Shown here in pieces: positions 21,330 to 32,187 of a DNA stretch of 64,000 nt. The first letter of the stretch is position 1. Each line of letters starts with the position of its first letter. This DNA comes from Brachycybe producta (lineage: Eukaryota > Arthropoda > Diplopoda > Playtdesmida > Andrognathidae): the NCBI GenBank assembly GCA_036925085.1, contig JAUPFP010000001.1, forward strand, positions 11,423,854 through 11,487,853, read 5' to 3'. Made by a program: the position numbers and the translations under genes. Below the pieces are notes generated by a model that saw only the letters and a program-made list of their open reading frames with translations, had not been told where the DNA came from and did no database searches.

Positions 21330-22185
21330 TTACAAAATGTTGTTCTAGACTCTAAAGCCAAAAGACTGATTTTCAAAATTGAAGTAGGGAAGAATTTCAA
21401 AGTTAATAAAGAAAGACCAGAATGGGTCTAATATGTGACAACTAGCCACTACAATAACTAATATTGTGTGTTGCACATGTTTAATTTAGTAATTATTGGT
21501 GAACATATTAATGAGTAGAAATTTGATTTTAAAATGAGTTATGATTTGAGTCCTAAGAAAGTGTTTGTTTGATATTATAAACGTGGCATTCAGGTCAGAT
21601 TTTGTTACATGTTTATGGTACATAGAACATTGAGATTAAGATTAATAGACAGAAAAAGGGGTTAAGTACAAGTGAAAATAGATTTAGTTTGAGAATTGAA
21701 ACACAGGAATACTACTATAAATGGGAATTAAAATTAGCTTAGGTGAATTGGATAGAATAACTTACTAAGAGAAGTTAATTAACCTGAGATAATCTGATTA
21801 CCTAGTGGAGTGTAAAATAAGAGAAAAGTAAGTTGAACAATGAAAAGGTTTGAAATGCGACTCTTAAAGGAGGAAAACATATGGCTTATACTTCATATTC
21901 ACACGGTAAAAGACCACCTGTTTTACAAAATTATTACGTCACTATAGAAAGGAATAAGAAGAAACCGATGGGAAAAATACTAGATACCTTTTTACCATAC
22001 ATTCTCTTCTATATTCAAACAACAAAGTAATAAAAAGTTAAAGAAAAAGCAGATATGACAGGTTCTCAACACATTGAGAAAAGGGCCACTAATGAAAATA
22101 TAGAGTATATTGAAGACTATAGAGAGGAAACTTATGAATGAGTATAATGAAATGAATGAAACAATATGTGAAGTCAAACATAACC
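21330..22185. other. AT-rich DNA between the membrane-protein ORFs and the LTR-like repeat
   Basis: No open frame of note or recognised motif. It may be the 3' untranslated part of the element that carried the membrane-protein ORFs. Confidence 0.4.
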
Positions 22186-22189
22186 CAAA

Positions 22190-23000
22190 AGAGGTACCTA
22201 CGAAGTAGCGAAAGAGTTGTATGATGTAAAGGGGCCCAACAGTAAGGATAAAAGGGCCAAAATCGTATTTAAATAGAAATACATTTCAGAGGGCCTAGAA
22301 AATCTAATAAATAAACATTGGGAATGTTAGTCATTCAAAAGAAACGTTATGAGTTGCCGAAAACTAAAACTTTCAATGAAAAGTTAAAAGGTTAACCATA
22401 CTAATTTATACAAAATGACGGTTAGTGGAAATAACAATATGTATCGACGATCGTAAAAACTTATAAAAAAGCTGAATTATAATTTTACGACCGGATGCAT
22501 ACTAGGCAGATGATTGTAGAAGAAGATCAAAAGCAAGTTGACCGATTGGTTATTTTAATTTTAGAAAATTAATTCTAACCAATCAGAATACTTAAAATTC
22601 ATTTCTGACTGAACAAGATGCGATGAACATCGTATTCTTGAGTCTGAGATTGGAGTTTGGGTTAGAAGGACGACTTGGACGATATTGTGAATTTTTTAAT
22701 TTTGTGAATTGAAGTTACAAGTTTTGTTTCTCCAAATGTTTGGAACTTAGAAGTTTTTCTTTTCCAAATATTTTGGGATTTAGAAGTTATTGTGAAATTT
22801 TTTTGTTAAAGTTTGTGAATTGAATTTAGAAGTTTTGTATCTCCAGATATTGTGAACTTAAAAGTTTTGTATCACCAAAAAGTGTGAACTTAAAAGTTTT
22901 GTGTCTTCAAATAATTTGTGCCAATAATTTGTGCCTCAAGCCCATTAAAGGAGCGATTTCAATTCAATTTCAATGAGTAACAGTGCAGCTACCTAAAACC
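22190..23000 (+). mobile_element. LTR-like dispersed repeat with internal short tandem repeats (copy 1)
   Basis: The sequence from about 22200 to 22680 (AAGGGCCAAA, GAGTTGCCGAAAAC, TTTCAATGAAAAGTTAAAGG-like, GTTGACCGATTGGTTATTTT) matches 44040-44450. After it comes a run of imperfect repeats around GTGAACTTAAAAGTTTTGT (about 22690-22920), occupying the same place as the 55-bp minisatellite in the other copy. The ends were not resolved to TG...CA. It is probably an LTR of a family distinct from the gypsy element. Confidence 0.5.
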
Positions 23001-23304
23001 CATCAATTGAAGAGGAAACCATTTGGAAGGTTGCATCAAAGGAAGGTAAGCTTGGGGTATATAAATATATATATATTTAATGGGCCTAATTATACAGGTA
23101 GTGAAAACCCCTCAAGACCCTAACCAGACCCACTCTATTGATTACAGAAAGGAAAAGAAAAAAATTTAAATAGAGGTACACCAATATCCCACACAGGAAC
23201 AACTATTTTCTATTGGAACCCTATACTGATTAAAACTAAAAACCCATTCCCTATATAAGCCTTCAGTGGCTGCGAGGGTCAAACCTTAAAACCTCTTAGA
23301 TACT

Positions 23305-23415
23305 AATTGGCTGACAGGGGGAATTCACAGAACACCACTGTAATTGGCTGACAGGGGGAATTCACAGAACACCACTGTAATTGGCTGACAGGGGAAATTC
23401 ACAGAACACCACTGT
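23305..23415. repeat. Three tandem copies of a 37-bp unit
   Basis: The unit begins AATTGGCTGACAGGGGG and ends CACCACTGT. Copies lie at 23305-23341, 23342-23378 and 23379-23415; the first two are identical and the third has one substitution in the G-run. Confidence 0.9.
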
Positions 23416-23419
23416 GATT

Positions 23420-24360
23420 GCCGTCAAAAGGACGGACCAACAAATTTAATAAGATTTTTATGATAAGCAAACACTTACGGTTAAATATTGAAAACACTGA
23501 AAGTCATTAGCAAATTTGAACAACTTTGTAATAATTTTTTATTTTTTTCAAATTGAAAAATGTTTCTAGTTATTTTCATAGGGGTTCTCTTTTTTCAGGC
23601 CACAGTGGAGAATTATTTTTATGCATGCACAGCAGAAAAGCAGAGTTGGCCACAAATAAACTAATCAGTCATTAGTTAACATATTTGACTAATTAGTTAC
23701 AACTTTTAGTGATCACTCACTTTGTCTACGTTGACTAACTGATGTCTAACTTGTACTGAGCCCCTTTTTGGACAGTCAGAAAACAATTTTAGTCTAGTAT
23801 GCCGAGATAATAATCCGATATAATGAAATAATAACAAAATATAACATAATAATTTATTATAACAGGGTAATAACTCGTTTGTGTCTTTTTTTCGTTTGCC
23901 TATGCTAATTTTTATTTGTTTTTTATTTGCATCCACGTTTTTACTTGAGCGAGCTTATTTATTTGCGTTTACCTTTTTATTTCTGCCTGCATATTTATCT
24001 GGATGTGCATTTTTATTTGAGCGTGCATTTACTTAATTGTGGTGGCTGATTTATTTGCACACATGTATTCACATGCACGCATTTTTATTTGAACCTTCGG
24101 TTTAATTTGCACATACATATTTATTTGCGTGCATTTTTATTTGGTCATTATTCACATCGTACTGTACTGATTTAGACAGTAGTCATGGTTGCAGTTAATT
24201 AGTCAGTCATTTTTAAATAAACATTAGTCATTACTCATTTGCAATGGTGTTGTGAAAAAGACATTAGGTGGTGCACTTGAATTTTGGATATTGATATTTT
24301 GACAATCGATACAAACAATTATCGATATAATCGATGCGTACTGAATATAATACAGCATAT
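23420..24360. other. AT-rich low-complexity DNA
   Basis: No gene. From about 23880 to 24150 a degenerate motif like GCATTTTTATTTG recurs irregularly many times. It looks like a decayed simple repeat. Confidence 0.6.
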
Positions 24361-25714
24361 ATCAGAAGTTACTCCTTCCTCAACTTTGCCTTTGTTTCAT
24401 TGCGTCAGAAACATGTGAAAAAATTTAATTCAAAATAGACCATGTTTAGGGGTCACAACCATGTGAGACTTTCAAAATCTCATCTACGACATATACTTAA
24501 TTTTAATTAATCTTATTCTGTAATTGCTGAATCTACACTTCAAAGTGCCGCCAGTGTCTAACTAATTGGGAAGCCATCCAAAGGCAAAGTACTCTAAAAA
24601 TTCTTGTTTCACCACATGGAAGAGCATCTGCCAGTTAACAAGAGCCTAAAATTGACCAACTTGTTAAGCACGGATCCCAACTCAGCGAGCAGACAATGCA
24701 GAGTGGAAGCTCAAGAAACTTTTCAAACAGTTTGTGAAACTGAAGAAAGGCAGAACAATTCAAAAAGAAGCTGTCGAATTAAAGAGGAAATTTTTAAAGG
24801 GGACCTAACAGAACTTTTTGACATTGCTGCTGAAAATGCTCTGGAGACAATGACCTGTGAATAGGACAGTCTTTTTAGAACTTCAGGGAGAGGATCTTAT
24901 CAAGTGCCAGTTTAGGCTCCAAAGACAAAAATCTCACTGAACAAGACGCACGAAAGAAGAAACAATGTGTTGCAGAACAGATGAGAAAGGAGGAAGCAGA
25001 AAATATGCAGTTGTGTAGAGTAGTGGCCTCAACCTCTGCTGTTGATTCCTCTCCTTCATGTCCATCAACATCAGATGAAGATGAATTTCAGCAATCAATA
25101 TCTGCAAAAGCACCATCGAAGCCACCTACTAGACCCAAAAAGAAAAAAAAGCTAATTACTCAAGCGGCCACGATGTCATTTGACCATGTCAACATCAGTG
25201 ACCGGAAAGCCATGTTTGTCATTGGAGCAACAGCACAGGCTCTCGGACATGATGTTAGTAGCACTTCTTTCTTATGGAGCACTATCCGGCTGTCCAGGAA
25301 AGCCTGTCGGGAGGCAATCACAAAAAACGATGACTAGCTTCTCGAGTTCAATGAATGCTCCTTGCCTTTTACATTGGGATGGAAAACTGCTTCCAGATAT
25401 AATCAATGGGAGAGAAAAGGTGGACCGCATCGCCATCCTCATTTCCAGCGGAGGACAAGAGAAGTTGCTTGGAGTTCCAATGATCCCCCGGGGAACTATT
25501 CAAGCCCAGGCTGACATTTGCCTCAAGACACTCAGTGAATAGGGCCTGCAGTTGCAGCTTTGTGGGCTAGTGTTTGACACCACAGCATCAAACACTGGAC
25601 TTTTACGAGAAGGCTCTTGACCGTCCCCTGCTGTTGGTTGCTTGTCGCCATTTACACATGTCCTTGGCATCTCTTCAAGGCCAGACATACAATTATTCAA
25701 ACGGTTGAAGACGT
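24361..25714 (+). mobile_element. Truncated copy of the 2.74-kb DDE-type DNA transposon
   Basis: This segment aligns with 56566-58045: the same lead-in (GTTACTCCTTCCTCAACTTT), the same ORF pieces, and the same H-W-D-G-K-L-L-P-D-I-I-N-G-R-E-K-V-D-R block (here 25372-25425). It ends just after the V-F-D-T-T-A-S-N-T-G motif region, with several small deletions and stops. Neither 12-bp terminal repeat is present. It is an inactive fragment, in the same orientation as the complete copy. Confidence 0.82.
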
Positions 25715-26140
25715 GTTAGGTGTTACAATCGATACATACACCTAATATAAACTTGCATATATTACAAAAAAAAAACAATAAAAAAACACGAGTAGCCATT
25801 ATATTGATATACATTTAAAATTTAACGTATCCATAACAGGTGTTTAACTAAAAAGGTGTAATGTAACACCTGAAAATGAATAGAAGATAGAGACAAAGAA
25901 AGTTTAAAATGTAAACAAGTGTCATGACAGGTGTCATACATAAGAGAAAAGGTAAAAGCTAAAAGCTGTAATATAACACCTTAAGTGAATAGAAAGAAGA
26001 AAAGTTAAAATGTGTAATAAAACACCTTAAGTGAAACAATAATAGAAAGAAGAAATAATTAACTACAATAGGCATACACATCACACATTAACAAAATATT
26101 ATACGGTGACTAGGCTGGGGGTGTGAAAATAACAGGATCA
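25715..26140. other. AT-rich DNA with short repeats
   Basis: TAACACCTTAAGTGAA and related ACACCT motifs recur several times between 25850 and 26040. Nothing coding is recognised. Confidence 0.5.
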
Positions 26141-26146
26141 TAAAAA

Positions 26147-26520
26147 GATAACCTTTTATAACAAAGGTCACAATTGTATTATAATTTATGAGATTTGCTG
26201 TCACAATAAGAGGAAATGTAAAAATGGCCTGTCAATCATAACTTGCCAAGCAAACTAACACCTAAAATTAACCGTTTATAATAAAGGTCACAGCCCTACT
26301 CACAATTCAATGTAGCTTCTATCTAAATAAGATATAATGTTATGCTGCCCTGTTAATCATAATATTAACACCTGGCAGTTACACTAATACCTAAGTTAAC
26401 CTTTTATCAGAAAGGTCAACTTATATTTACAATTTATTGTAACCACTGTTAAAACAAGATATCATGTTAGTCTGTCCTGTCAATCACAATATTTTCACTT
26501 GTCAGTCATCAGGCTGACCA
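26147..26520. repeat. Three degenerate copies of a ~120-bp unit
   Basis: Each copy starts with TTAACC/ATAACC plus TTTTAT...AAAGGTCA and later has CCTGT(C/T)AATCA. Starts lie near 26149, 26270 and 26398. The sequence is AT-rich and non-coding. Confidence 0.6.
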
Positions 26521-26595
26521 ATTAGATGATCAGATAATCAATCTAAGTTAACCAATTAGAAACTAGAATAGAGTGGAAATCTTCAATTTTAGTCA

Positions 26596-27432
26596 GTGTG
26601 TTTGGATTTTGGGACAGTGTCTACAGCTAGAAAAAGAAAGAGAGATGAAAGATTACCAGTGGTTTGGGTTTACACATATAGTAAATCTGATAAAGTAATT
26701 TTACAGCTGGGAATGCTGATGTATGAGCGACATGACCCTATACAGCAGCATTACATAAGCCAAAACTTGAGGATTTTGGGTAAATTACTCTTGAGCATGC
26801 GTTACAATGAAAATCAGCCAACACTGACACTGATTGACATTTTGAAGCCGTGTAAATTCGATAAATTTGTGGCTGCTGTGCAGTGTTTATCTTTAATAAA
26901 AAATAAAGATGTTCAAAATCCATCTTTAGCGTTAAAGATAGGATTATCCGTGGAAAGGCGTTAAGAGAGCGGGACTCCCTTTTTGGAAAAGGATATTATA
27001 ATGCTTTTCTAGCAATGTTTGAACTGGAATGGACTGCAAGAATTTCGTCACAAGCATTACGAAGTATCCATACCCGAAAACAAAATCAAGTTGAAATTCT
27101 TCCCCTAACATCCGACTTAATAACTTTGCAAAAGTATCTCTTAAATGAGATATCATTGAAATCCAAAGTCCTAACAGAAAAAAAAGGATATGCACACTTG
27201 GCTTTGCCTCGCAGAAGCAACGTTAGCCAGACTGATTCTTTTTAATAAAAAAAGAAGTGGTAAGGCTAGTCGCATGCAGTTAACCCAGTATGCTTGCCGT
27301 TCAAATTGGGAACAAAACACCAATGAAGAACTGCGGAAAAGCATGTCCCCCCTAGAAGTACAACTATGTAACAGGCTTACACGCATTGAAATAACAGGCA
27401 AACGAAAACACGTGCCTGTTATTTCAATTCAA
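26596..27432 (+). pseudogene. Tyrosine-recombinase-like (Crypton-like) protein, 5' part of a gene split by two insertions
   Basis: The translation gives R-K-R-K-R-D-E-R-L-P-V, then an N-terminal block Q-Q-H-Y-I-S-Q-N-L-R-I-L-G-K-L-L-L and N-P-S-L-A-L-K-I-G. After frameshifts near 26945 and 27185 it continues A-T-L-A-R-L-I-L-F-N-K-K-R-S-G-K-A-S-R-M. The latter matches the catalytic-arginine box of tyrosine recombinases. The coding sequence stops at P-V-I (about 27425), exactly where a LINE begins. It resumes at 30737. Similar proteins occur widely in invertebrates and fish, either as Crypton-derived genes or transposons. The breaks make this a pseudogene. Confidence 0.62.
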
Positions 27433-27673
27433 TTCAATTAAATACACCTGCAATCAGCTCGAAAGCCATGTGGCAGGGAGGGATTGCTCTCAATCACGAC
27501 TGATTGTCATTCTTTAAAAATAAGACATCATCATGAAATTCAAATCGTCCTAACAAAGAACTATTCACAGGAAGAGAATTCCATAGTCTAATAACATTAG
27601 GAAGAAAAGACCAAAAATATGCATCAGTCCTAGCCATTAATTATTTGAAAGTTTTTGAATGCCCAAATCTACC

Positions 27674-28318
27674 TTAACGAGGATTTCTAGTTAGTAAACC
27701 ATTAAGCAGGATAATGTTATCACAAGACAGCAAACGTCCCAGAAGAGCGAGGCTTTGCTCATTTCTTCGGCCTGCTAATGATTCCCATTCTAGCTCTTGG
27801 AACATACACGATACGCTGTCAGTATACGCATACCGTCCTTTTACAAATCTTGCAGCCCTACACTGCACCATTTCTATTTCTTGTTTTAGGTTATTTCTAA
27901 ATGGGCTCCAAATTGGGGAACAATATTCTAAAATCGGTCTAACTAGGGTAAAGTAACAGACCTTCTTTATATTTTCTTTACAATGTTTAAGGGTGCGTTG
28001 GACAAACCGCAGCCTTTGATTAGCTTTGGCAACTGCTTTGGTTATATGATCTTTCCAAAGCATGTCCTTGGACAAGGTTAAGCCAAGATATTTGATGGTA
28101 TCAACATGGGTTAGCTGAACATCTCCCATTGTGTAATCTGCCATGAATGATTCTCGCTTTCGGGAAACTCGCATGACATTGCATTTACTCCTATTCAGTT
28201 GTAAATGCCACTCAGAGCACCACTCTTCAACACTGTCTAGATCTCTTTGGAGGACTTCACTATCCTTTTTATCCCTAATCCTACTGTAAACAGCAGCATC
28301 ATCTGCAAACAAACGCAT
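27674..28318 (-). pseudogene. LINE reverse transcriptase, C-terminal part (FADD box, thumb)
   Basis: The frame opens with M-R-L-F-A-D-D-A-A-V-Y, which holds the catalytic F-A-D-D motif of non-LTR reverse transcriptases. It continues through K-C-N-V-M-R-V-S-R, Y-L-G-L-T-L-S and L-E-Y-C-S-P-I-W-S-P. It ends after the thumb-like region at L-L-T-R-N-P-R. The sequence between this piece and the upstream one still encodes the D-I-x-K-A-F-D motif, but with a stop. Confidence 0.85.
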
Positions 28319-28584
28319 CGTACTGTTTCATCTGTCTGCCAGATCATTTATGAACAGAAGGAAAAGCAGTGGTCCAAGAATGCTACCAAGGTACACCAGA
28401 TGTCACTTTAGCCCAGTCTGACACAGCACCATCAATTTGGAGTCGCTCTTGTCTATTTGATAAGAATGATGATGTCCACGAAATTACTTGTTTATTTAAG
28501 TTAAAAGTCATCATTCTTTTAATTAGTAGGGAATGCTTCAGTGTATCAAATGCTTTTGCAATATCTTAAAATACCAAGTCAAAT

Positions 28585-29205
28585 TCACCCCCATTCCAAG
28601 CCAGATTGTATGTCTTGGATGAATAGTGCTATCTGGGTATCAAATGATCTGCCTTTTCGAAAACCATGCTGGTTTTCATGAATTAATTTATGGCTTTTTA
28701 AATGCTTGATTGTATTAGAATAAATTATATGCTCGAGTGTTTTACAAACAATGGAGGTTGGAGATATGGGTCTATAGTTCTTTGGACAATTTTTATCTCC
28801 TGTTTTATGAATTGGGCAGATATTTGCTTGCCTCCATGCCTTAGGCAGTATACCACTATCAAAGGAATCTTGGAAAAGTTTACTTAAAAAAGGGCTAACT
28901 TCTGTGGCCAGCTCCTTTAGCAATCTTGGCGAGATTTCATCTGGACCAGCTGATTTATTAATATCTAGATTACAAAGCAAATTTTGTAATCCAGTGGAGT
29001 TTATGATTATATCAGGCATGACATGAGATAAGGTGCCAAGTTGTGGTTCCTCATTGCCATCATTAGCATGAAAGACACTTTGGAAATAATCGTTAAGTGA
29101 GCTTGCAATAACCTGTTTGTCAGTACAGACATCACCAAGTGGTGTTATAATTGAAGTTATATTATTTTGAATTTTGTTGAGATTTTTTACATATTTCCAG
29201 AACAA
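28585..29205 (-). pseudogene. LINE reverse transcriptase, N-terminal part
   Basis: This 206-residue piece carries the early RT motifs: K-S-A-G-P-D-E-I-S-P-R-L-L-K, W-R-Q-A-N-I-C-P-I-H-K, N-Y-R-P-I-S, and H-G-F-R-K-G-R-S. They match motifs 0-2a of Jockey-superfamily RTs. It ends at 28585, before the catalytic FADD box, because of a frameshift or stop. Confidence 0.85.
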
Positions 29206-29246
29206 CTTTGGATAGTAAAGTTTAAGTGTTCTTTTTTAAGCAAGCT

Positions 29247-30258
29247 TTACACAAGACATCGCTGGAAATTAAACTGCAATTTAATAGTATCATTCATTTT
29301 AATCTTCATTTTAGATCTAAATTTGCGTTGTTTACGAAGAGCGCGGCGTATCTCAGTGGTGTACCAAATTGGTTCCATGCTTGATTTTACATTTTTGCAT
29401 GGGATGAATTTATTTATGCCATCAAAAATGACATTAACAAACAGTGACCACTGTTGGTTTACATCTTTTGATAGTCCACTTTTATTTTTATTTTTCAGTT
29501 CATTTGTTACAAAGAGCTTAAAATTGGCCCAATCAGCTTTATTGTACTGTAGGACTTTTCGGGGAGCTGATTGGAGGTTTTCGAATTGGGTGGCAAATTC
29601 TAAGTAAATCATTTTGTGATCGCTTATGCCATCAGCAATTTCAATTGATTTGGCATTTTCTGGGGTGTTCGTAAAAACTAAATCCAGAATATTAGCTGTT
29701 GCATTGGTGCAGCGTGTAGGGGTTTGCACTAAGTTGATCCAGGGAATATGTGCATACACTATCAAGCAGTATATCTGTTAATTTATTACTACAGCACTGG
29801 GAGTCAACAGTATAATTTTTCCAATTTATTTCTGGAAGGTTAAAATCCCCACCAATGAGAACTGATGCATGTTTGTGGGTAGAAAATAAGGAATCTAAAC
29901 ATTTTCTAAATTGGAGTAATTCCTCCTCGTCACTTGAAGGTGGGAGATAGAATGAAAATAAAAATTTTCTCCCATTATGAAGTGAAATGCTACAACAAAC
30001 TACCTCACAATCACCTTCATAAGCAGGTTCTCTTTTTGATGTAAGGTTTTTATTGATAGCAAGAAATACACCTCCACCTTTGATTAAGTTCCGATCTTTT
30101 CGGAATATGTTAAATTGTTGGGGGAAAACCTCCGCGGATGAAACATCTTCAGTTAGCCATGATTCACTACCAAAGATAATGTCGGGATTATAGCTTTCTA
30201 TAGCTTCTCTAAACTGAATTACTTTATTTTTTATACTTCTGCAATTGATTATTAACAT
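29247..30258 (-). pseudogene. LINE apurinic/apyrimidinic-type endonuclease, in two overlapping frames
   Basis: The piece 29692-30258 starts N-C-R-S-I-K-N-K and includes D-I-I-F-G-S-E-S-W-L, I-G-G-D-F-N-L-P-E-I-N-W. The overlapping piece 29247-29765 continues with I-L-D-L-V-F-T-N and the catalytic G-I-S-D-H-K-M. These are the classic EEP endonuclease motifs that nick target DNA. A frameshift near 29700-29765 separates the pieces. Confidence 0.87.
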
Positions 30259-30413
30259 TTTTAAAGATTTATTTATAAGCTTGTTTTCTTTTTTGGTCAG
30301 AGGAACTGTCTTAGAAGAAATTTTTTTGTTAGAAAGTTGGGTTTCTTTTTGAATAATTATTTTAGGTACAGTAACTAGATTTGATTTCTTCCTAGAATCA
30401 GGGCATTTAGAGA

Positions 30414-30720
30414 TTAGAAGTTTCCCTGGACTTGACTACAAACAGATTTCCAGAGAACAGAGCTCAATACATCCTTACCGGCTGCAGTCAAGTGAAGGCC
30501 ATCACGCAGATAATACTTATCAGGTGCTTTAAGAAGCTCCCGAGAAGCATCCGCAAATGAATAACCAGCACTACGACAGAGAAGAGATAACTCTTGTGAA
30601 ATCTGCTGAACTGTAGGGTTTGGATAAAAAGAACCCCTAGCATCACGCTCAAACCGTGGCAGGACAGTAGAAATCACAATCCTTGCACGAGGTCTGATGC
30701 GTTTTACCTCTCTAGAAAAG
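30414..30720 (-). pseudogene. LINE ORF1 remnant with SGNH/GDSL-esterase-like end
   Basis: The 87-residue frame ends with Y-Y-L-R-D-G-L-H-L-T-A-A-G-K-D-V-L, the D-x-x-H block of SGNH hydrolases that forms part of ORF1 in several CR1/L2 elements. The frame continues slightly upstream (R-A-R-I-V-I-S-T-V-L-P). The catalytic serine block is lost to 5' truncation at about 30736. Confidence 0.6.
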
Positions 30721-30736
30721 TGTTTGTCTCTCAGCT

Positions 30737-31159
30737 ATCCTTACACCGGAAGTGAAAAGTGCGATAGATCTTCTAATTCAAACTAGATCTTCAGTTGGAA
30801 TAGATCCATTGAATCTGTTTGTCTTTTCTCGAATCTGTGGCACAAACAGTTTGAGAGGACATGATTGTCTCTGAAAGCTTGCAAAGGATGCCCAATTACA
30901 AAATCCATCGGCAATAACGAGTACGAAATTACGCAAGTATGTCGCAACAGTGGCACAGCTATTTAACCTGAATGAAGTTGAAGTAGACTGGCTGGCAAGA
31001 CATCTTGGACACGATATCCGAGTCCATAGAGAGTTCTACCGCTTACATGAATCGGCTGTAGAACTCAGCAAAGTCAGCAGAATACTTCTTGCTGTTGACA
31101 GCGGCAAAGTGAAGGATTTTGCAGGGAAAACTCTTTCTGATATTGACATTGACGGTTAG
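30737..31159 (+). pseudogene. Tyrosine-recombinase-like protein, catalytic C-terminal part
   Basis: Directly after the LINE the frame resumes with I-L-T-P-E-V-K-S-A-I-D-L-L. It then gives T-K-L-R-K-Y-V-A-T, L-A-R-H-L-G-H-D-I-R-V-H-R-E-F-Y. These match the R, (H/W)-G-H and catalytic tyrosine boxes of tyrosine recombinases; the usual His before LR is Thr here. One in-frame stop precedes K-L-A-K-D. The end, I-D-I-D-G, runs into a donor-like G-GTTAGT near 31155. The next exon-like block is at 43.4 kb, beyond the large gypsy insertion. Confidence 0.65.
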
Positions 31160-31309
31160 TAACAGTCTAGTATCTCACACTTTAATAGTATTATATTTAA
31201 TTAATCTAATTATTATTTAAATCATTAAATAATATTATTACAGCACTTCCAGCAATTGAATCGGAAGTGATATTGATAATAATGATGCTAAAGATAATAA
31301 GGATGATGA

Positions 31310-32107
31310 TGTAACGACCCGACTTGGGTCCGTTGCAACACCCCGGCAAATCTTCCCTGACTTACCGAATCCTTGACTCCCTTGGGGCCGAGGTCGAAGC
31401 GCGGACTGCCCGCTCTTGTCCGCCCGGTCCCTGGGTGACGCCGGTCGAGAGTCGATCTCTCCGTAGGTCGACGGACGAATGGCCGACGAACACGACGAAG
31501 AACCCACGGTAGACCCCCGATGGATCCTACCGTGGAACCGACGCGAAGTACCGGCCGATGACGACGGAAACAGGACGGTGATGGTGCCGGCGTATCCCCA
31601 CCGGAAACCCCCACCCTCCCCGCGGTAACTTCCCCAGAAAATAAGTGACACGGACACAGTGTGTAGAGTGAAAATAATAAGTATGATTTATTCAGCAAGA
31701 ATAAATAAAAACACTCACTTCGATGAAGGCAATATCTGCTGGTAATTATACCAGCAGAGAGCCCAAAAAGATGCAATACAAGAAGATTCTCCTGGCTAAT
31801 TCCAGCCAGGAGAAGAGGTTAACAACCTCCACACCCAAAGACAATCAAAAGATGAATGGTGGCCATCTTGGCCACCTGATGACTTGGAGCACCAAAAACA
31901 CATGCACTAAGCATGAAGGGTCTAACACACACTGCCCAGAATATAATGGCCGCCGCCATTATATACCCCCAGGCTGCTCCACCTGGGGGAGGACAGTGAC
32001 CCTTGCTGGCCATTTTGTCGTCTGCCTGGCAGCTAATTAGCCAGCCTAGCAGACGACACAGGAGATTTAGTTCTGCTCCACATAAAGAGCAAAACTGGGT
32101 TGTTACA
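31310..32107 (-). repeat. 3' LTR of the gypsy element (798 bp)
   Basis: On the element's strand it runs TGTAACAACCCAG...GTCGGGTCGTTACA. Within it are a TATATAA box and an AATAAA at 31687-31692 (TTTATT on the + strand). The related solo LTR at 6507-7260 has the same order of signals. It differs from the other LTR at one position in my reading. Confidence 0.95.
31687..31692 (-). terminator. Polyadenylation signal in the 3' LTR
   Basis: AATAAA on the - strand lies inside the 3' LTR, downstream of the TATA box. It would end element transcripts. The identical signal in the 5' LTR is at 42866-42871. Confidence 0.6.
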
Positions 32108-32124
32108 ATCCTCTCAACTTCCCT
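32108..32124 (-). promoter_or_regulatory. Polypurine tract
   Basis: Immediately before the 3' LTR on the element's strand is GGAAGTTGAGAGGAT, a purine-rich run in the expected place for plus-strand priming. Confidence 0.7.
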
Positions 32125-32187
32125 GATCCGCCCCGGGATCAGGTCAGTCGAGCCAGCAAGGATTGCTCCTGTGACCCCCACTCAGTG

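Larger units (their letters stand above)
27425..30736 (-). mobile_element. CR1/L2-like non-LTR retrotransposon, 5'-truncated, inserted in the recombinase pseudogene
   Basis: Read on the - strand the element has an SGNH-esterase-like ORF1 tail, an apurinic endonuclease, a reverse transcriptase, and a 3' end made of three AATTG pentamers. Coding similarity to the recombinase pseudogene resumes right after its 5' end at 30737, which defines the insertion. The element is broken by frameshifts and a missing stretch of frame at 28320-28585. A second, shorter copy in the same orientation with the same pentamer tail is at 51183-51840. Confidence 0.85.
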
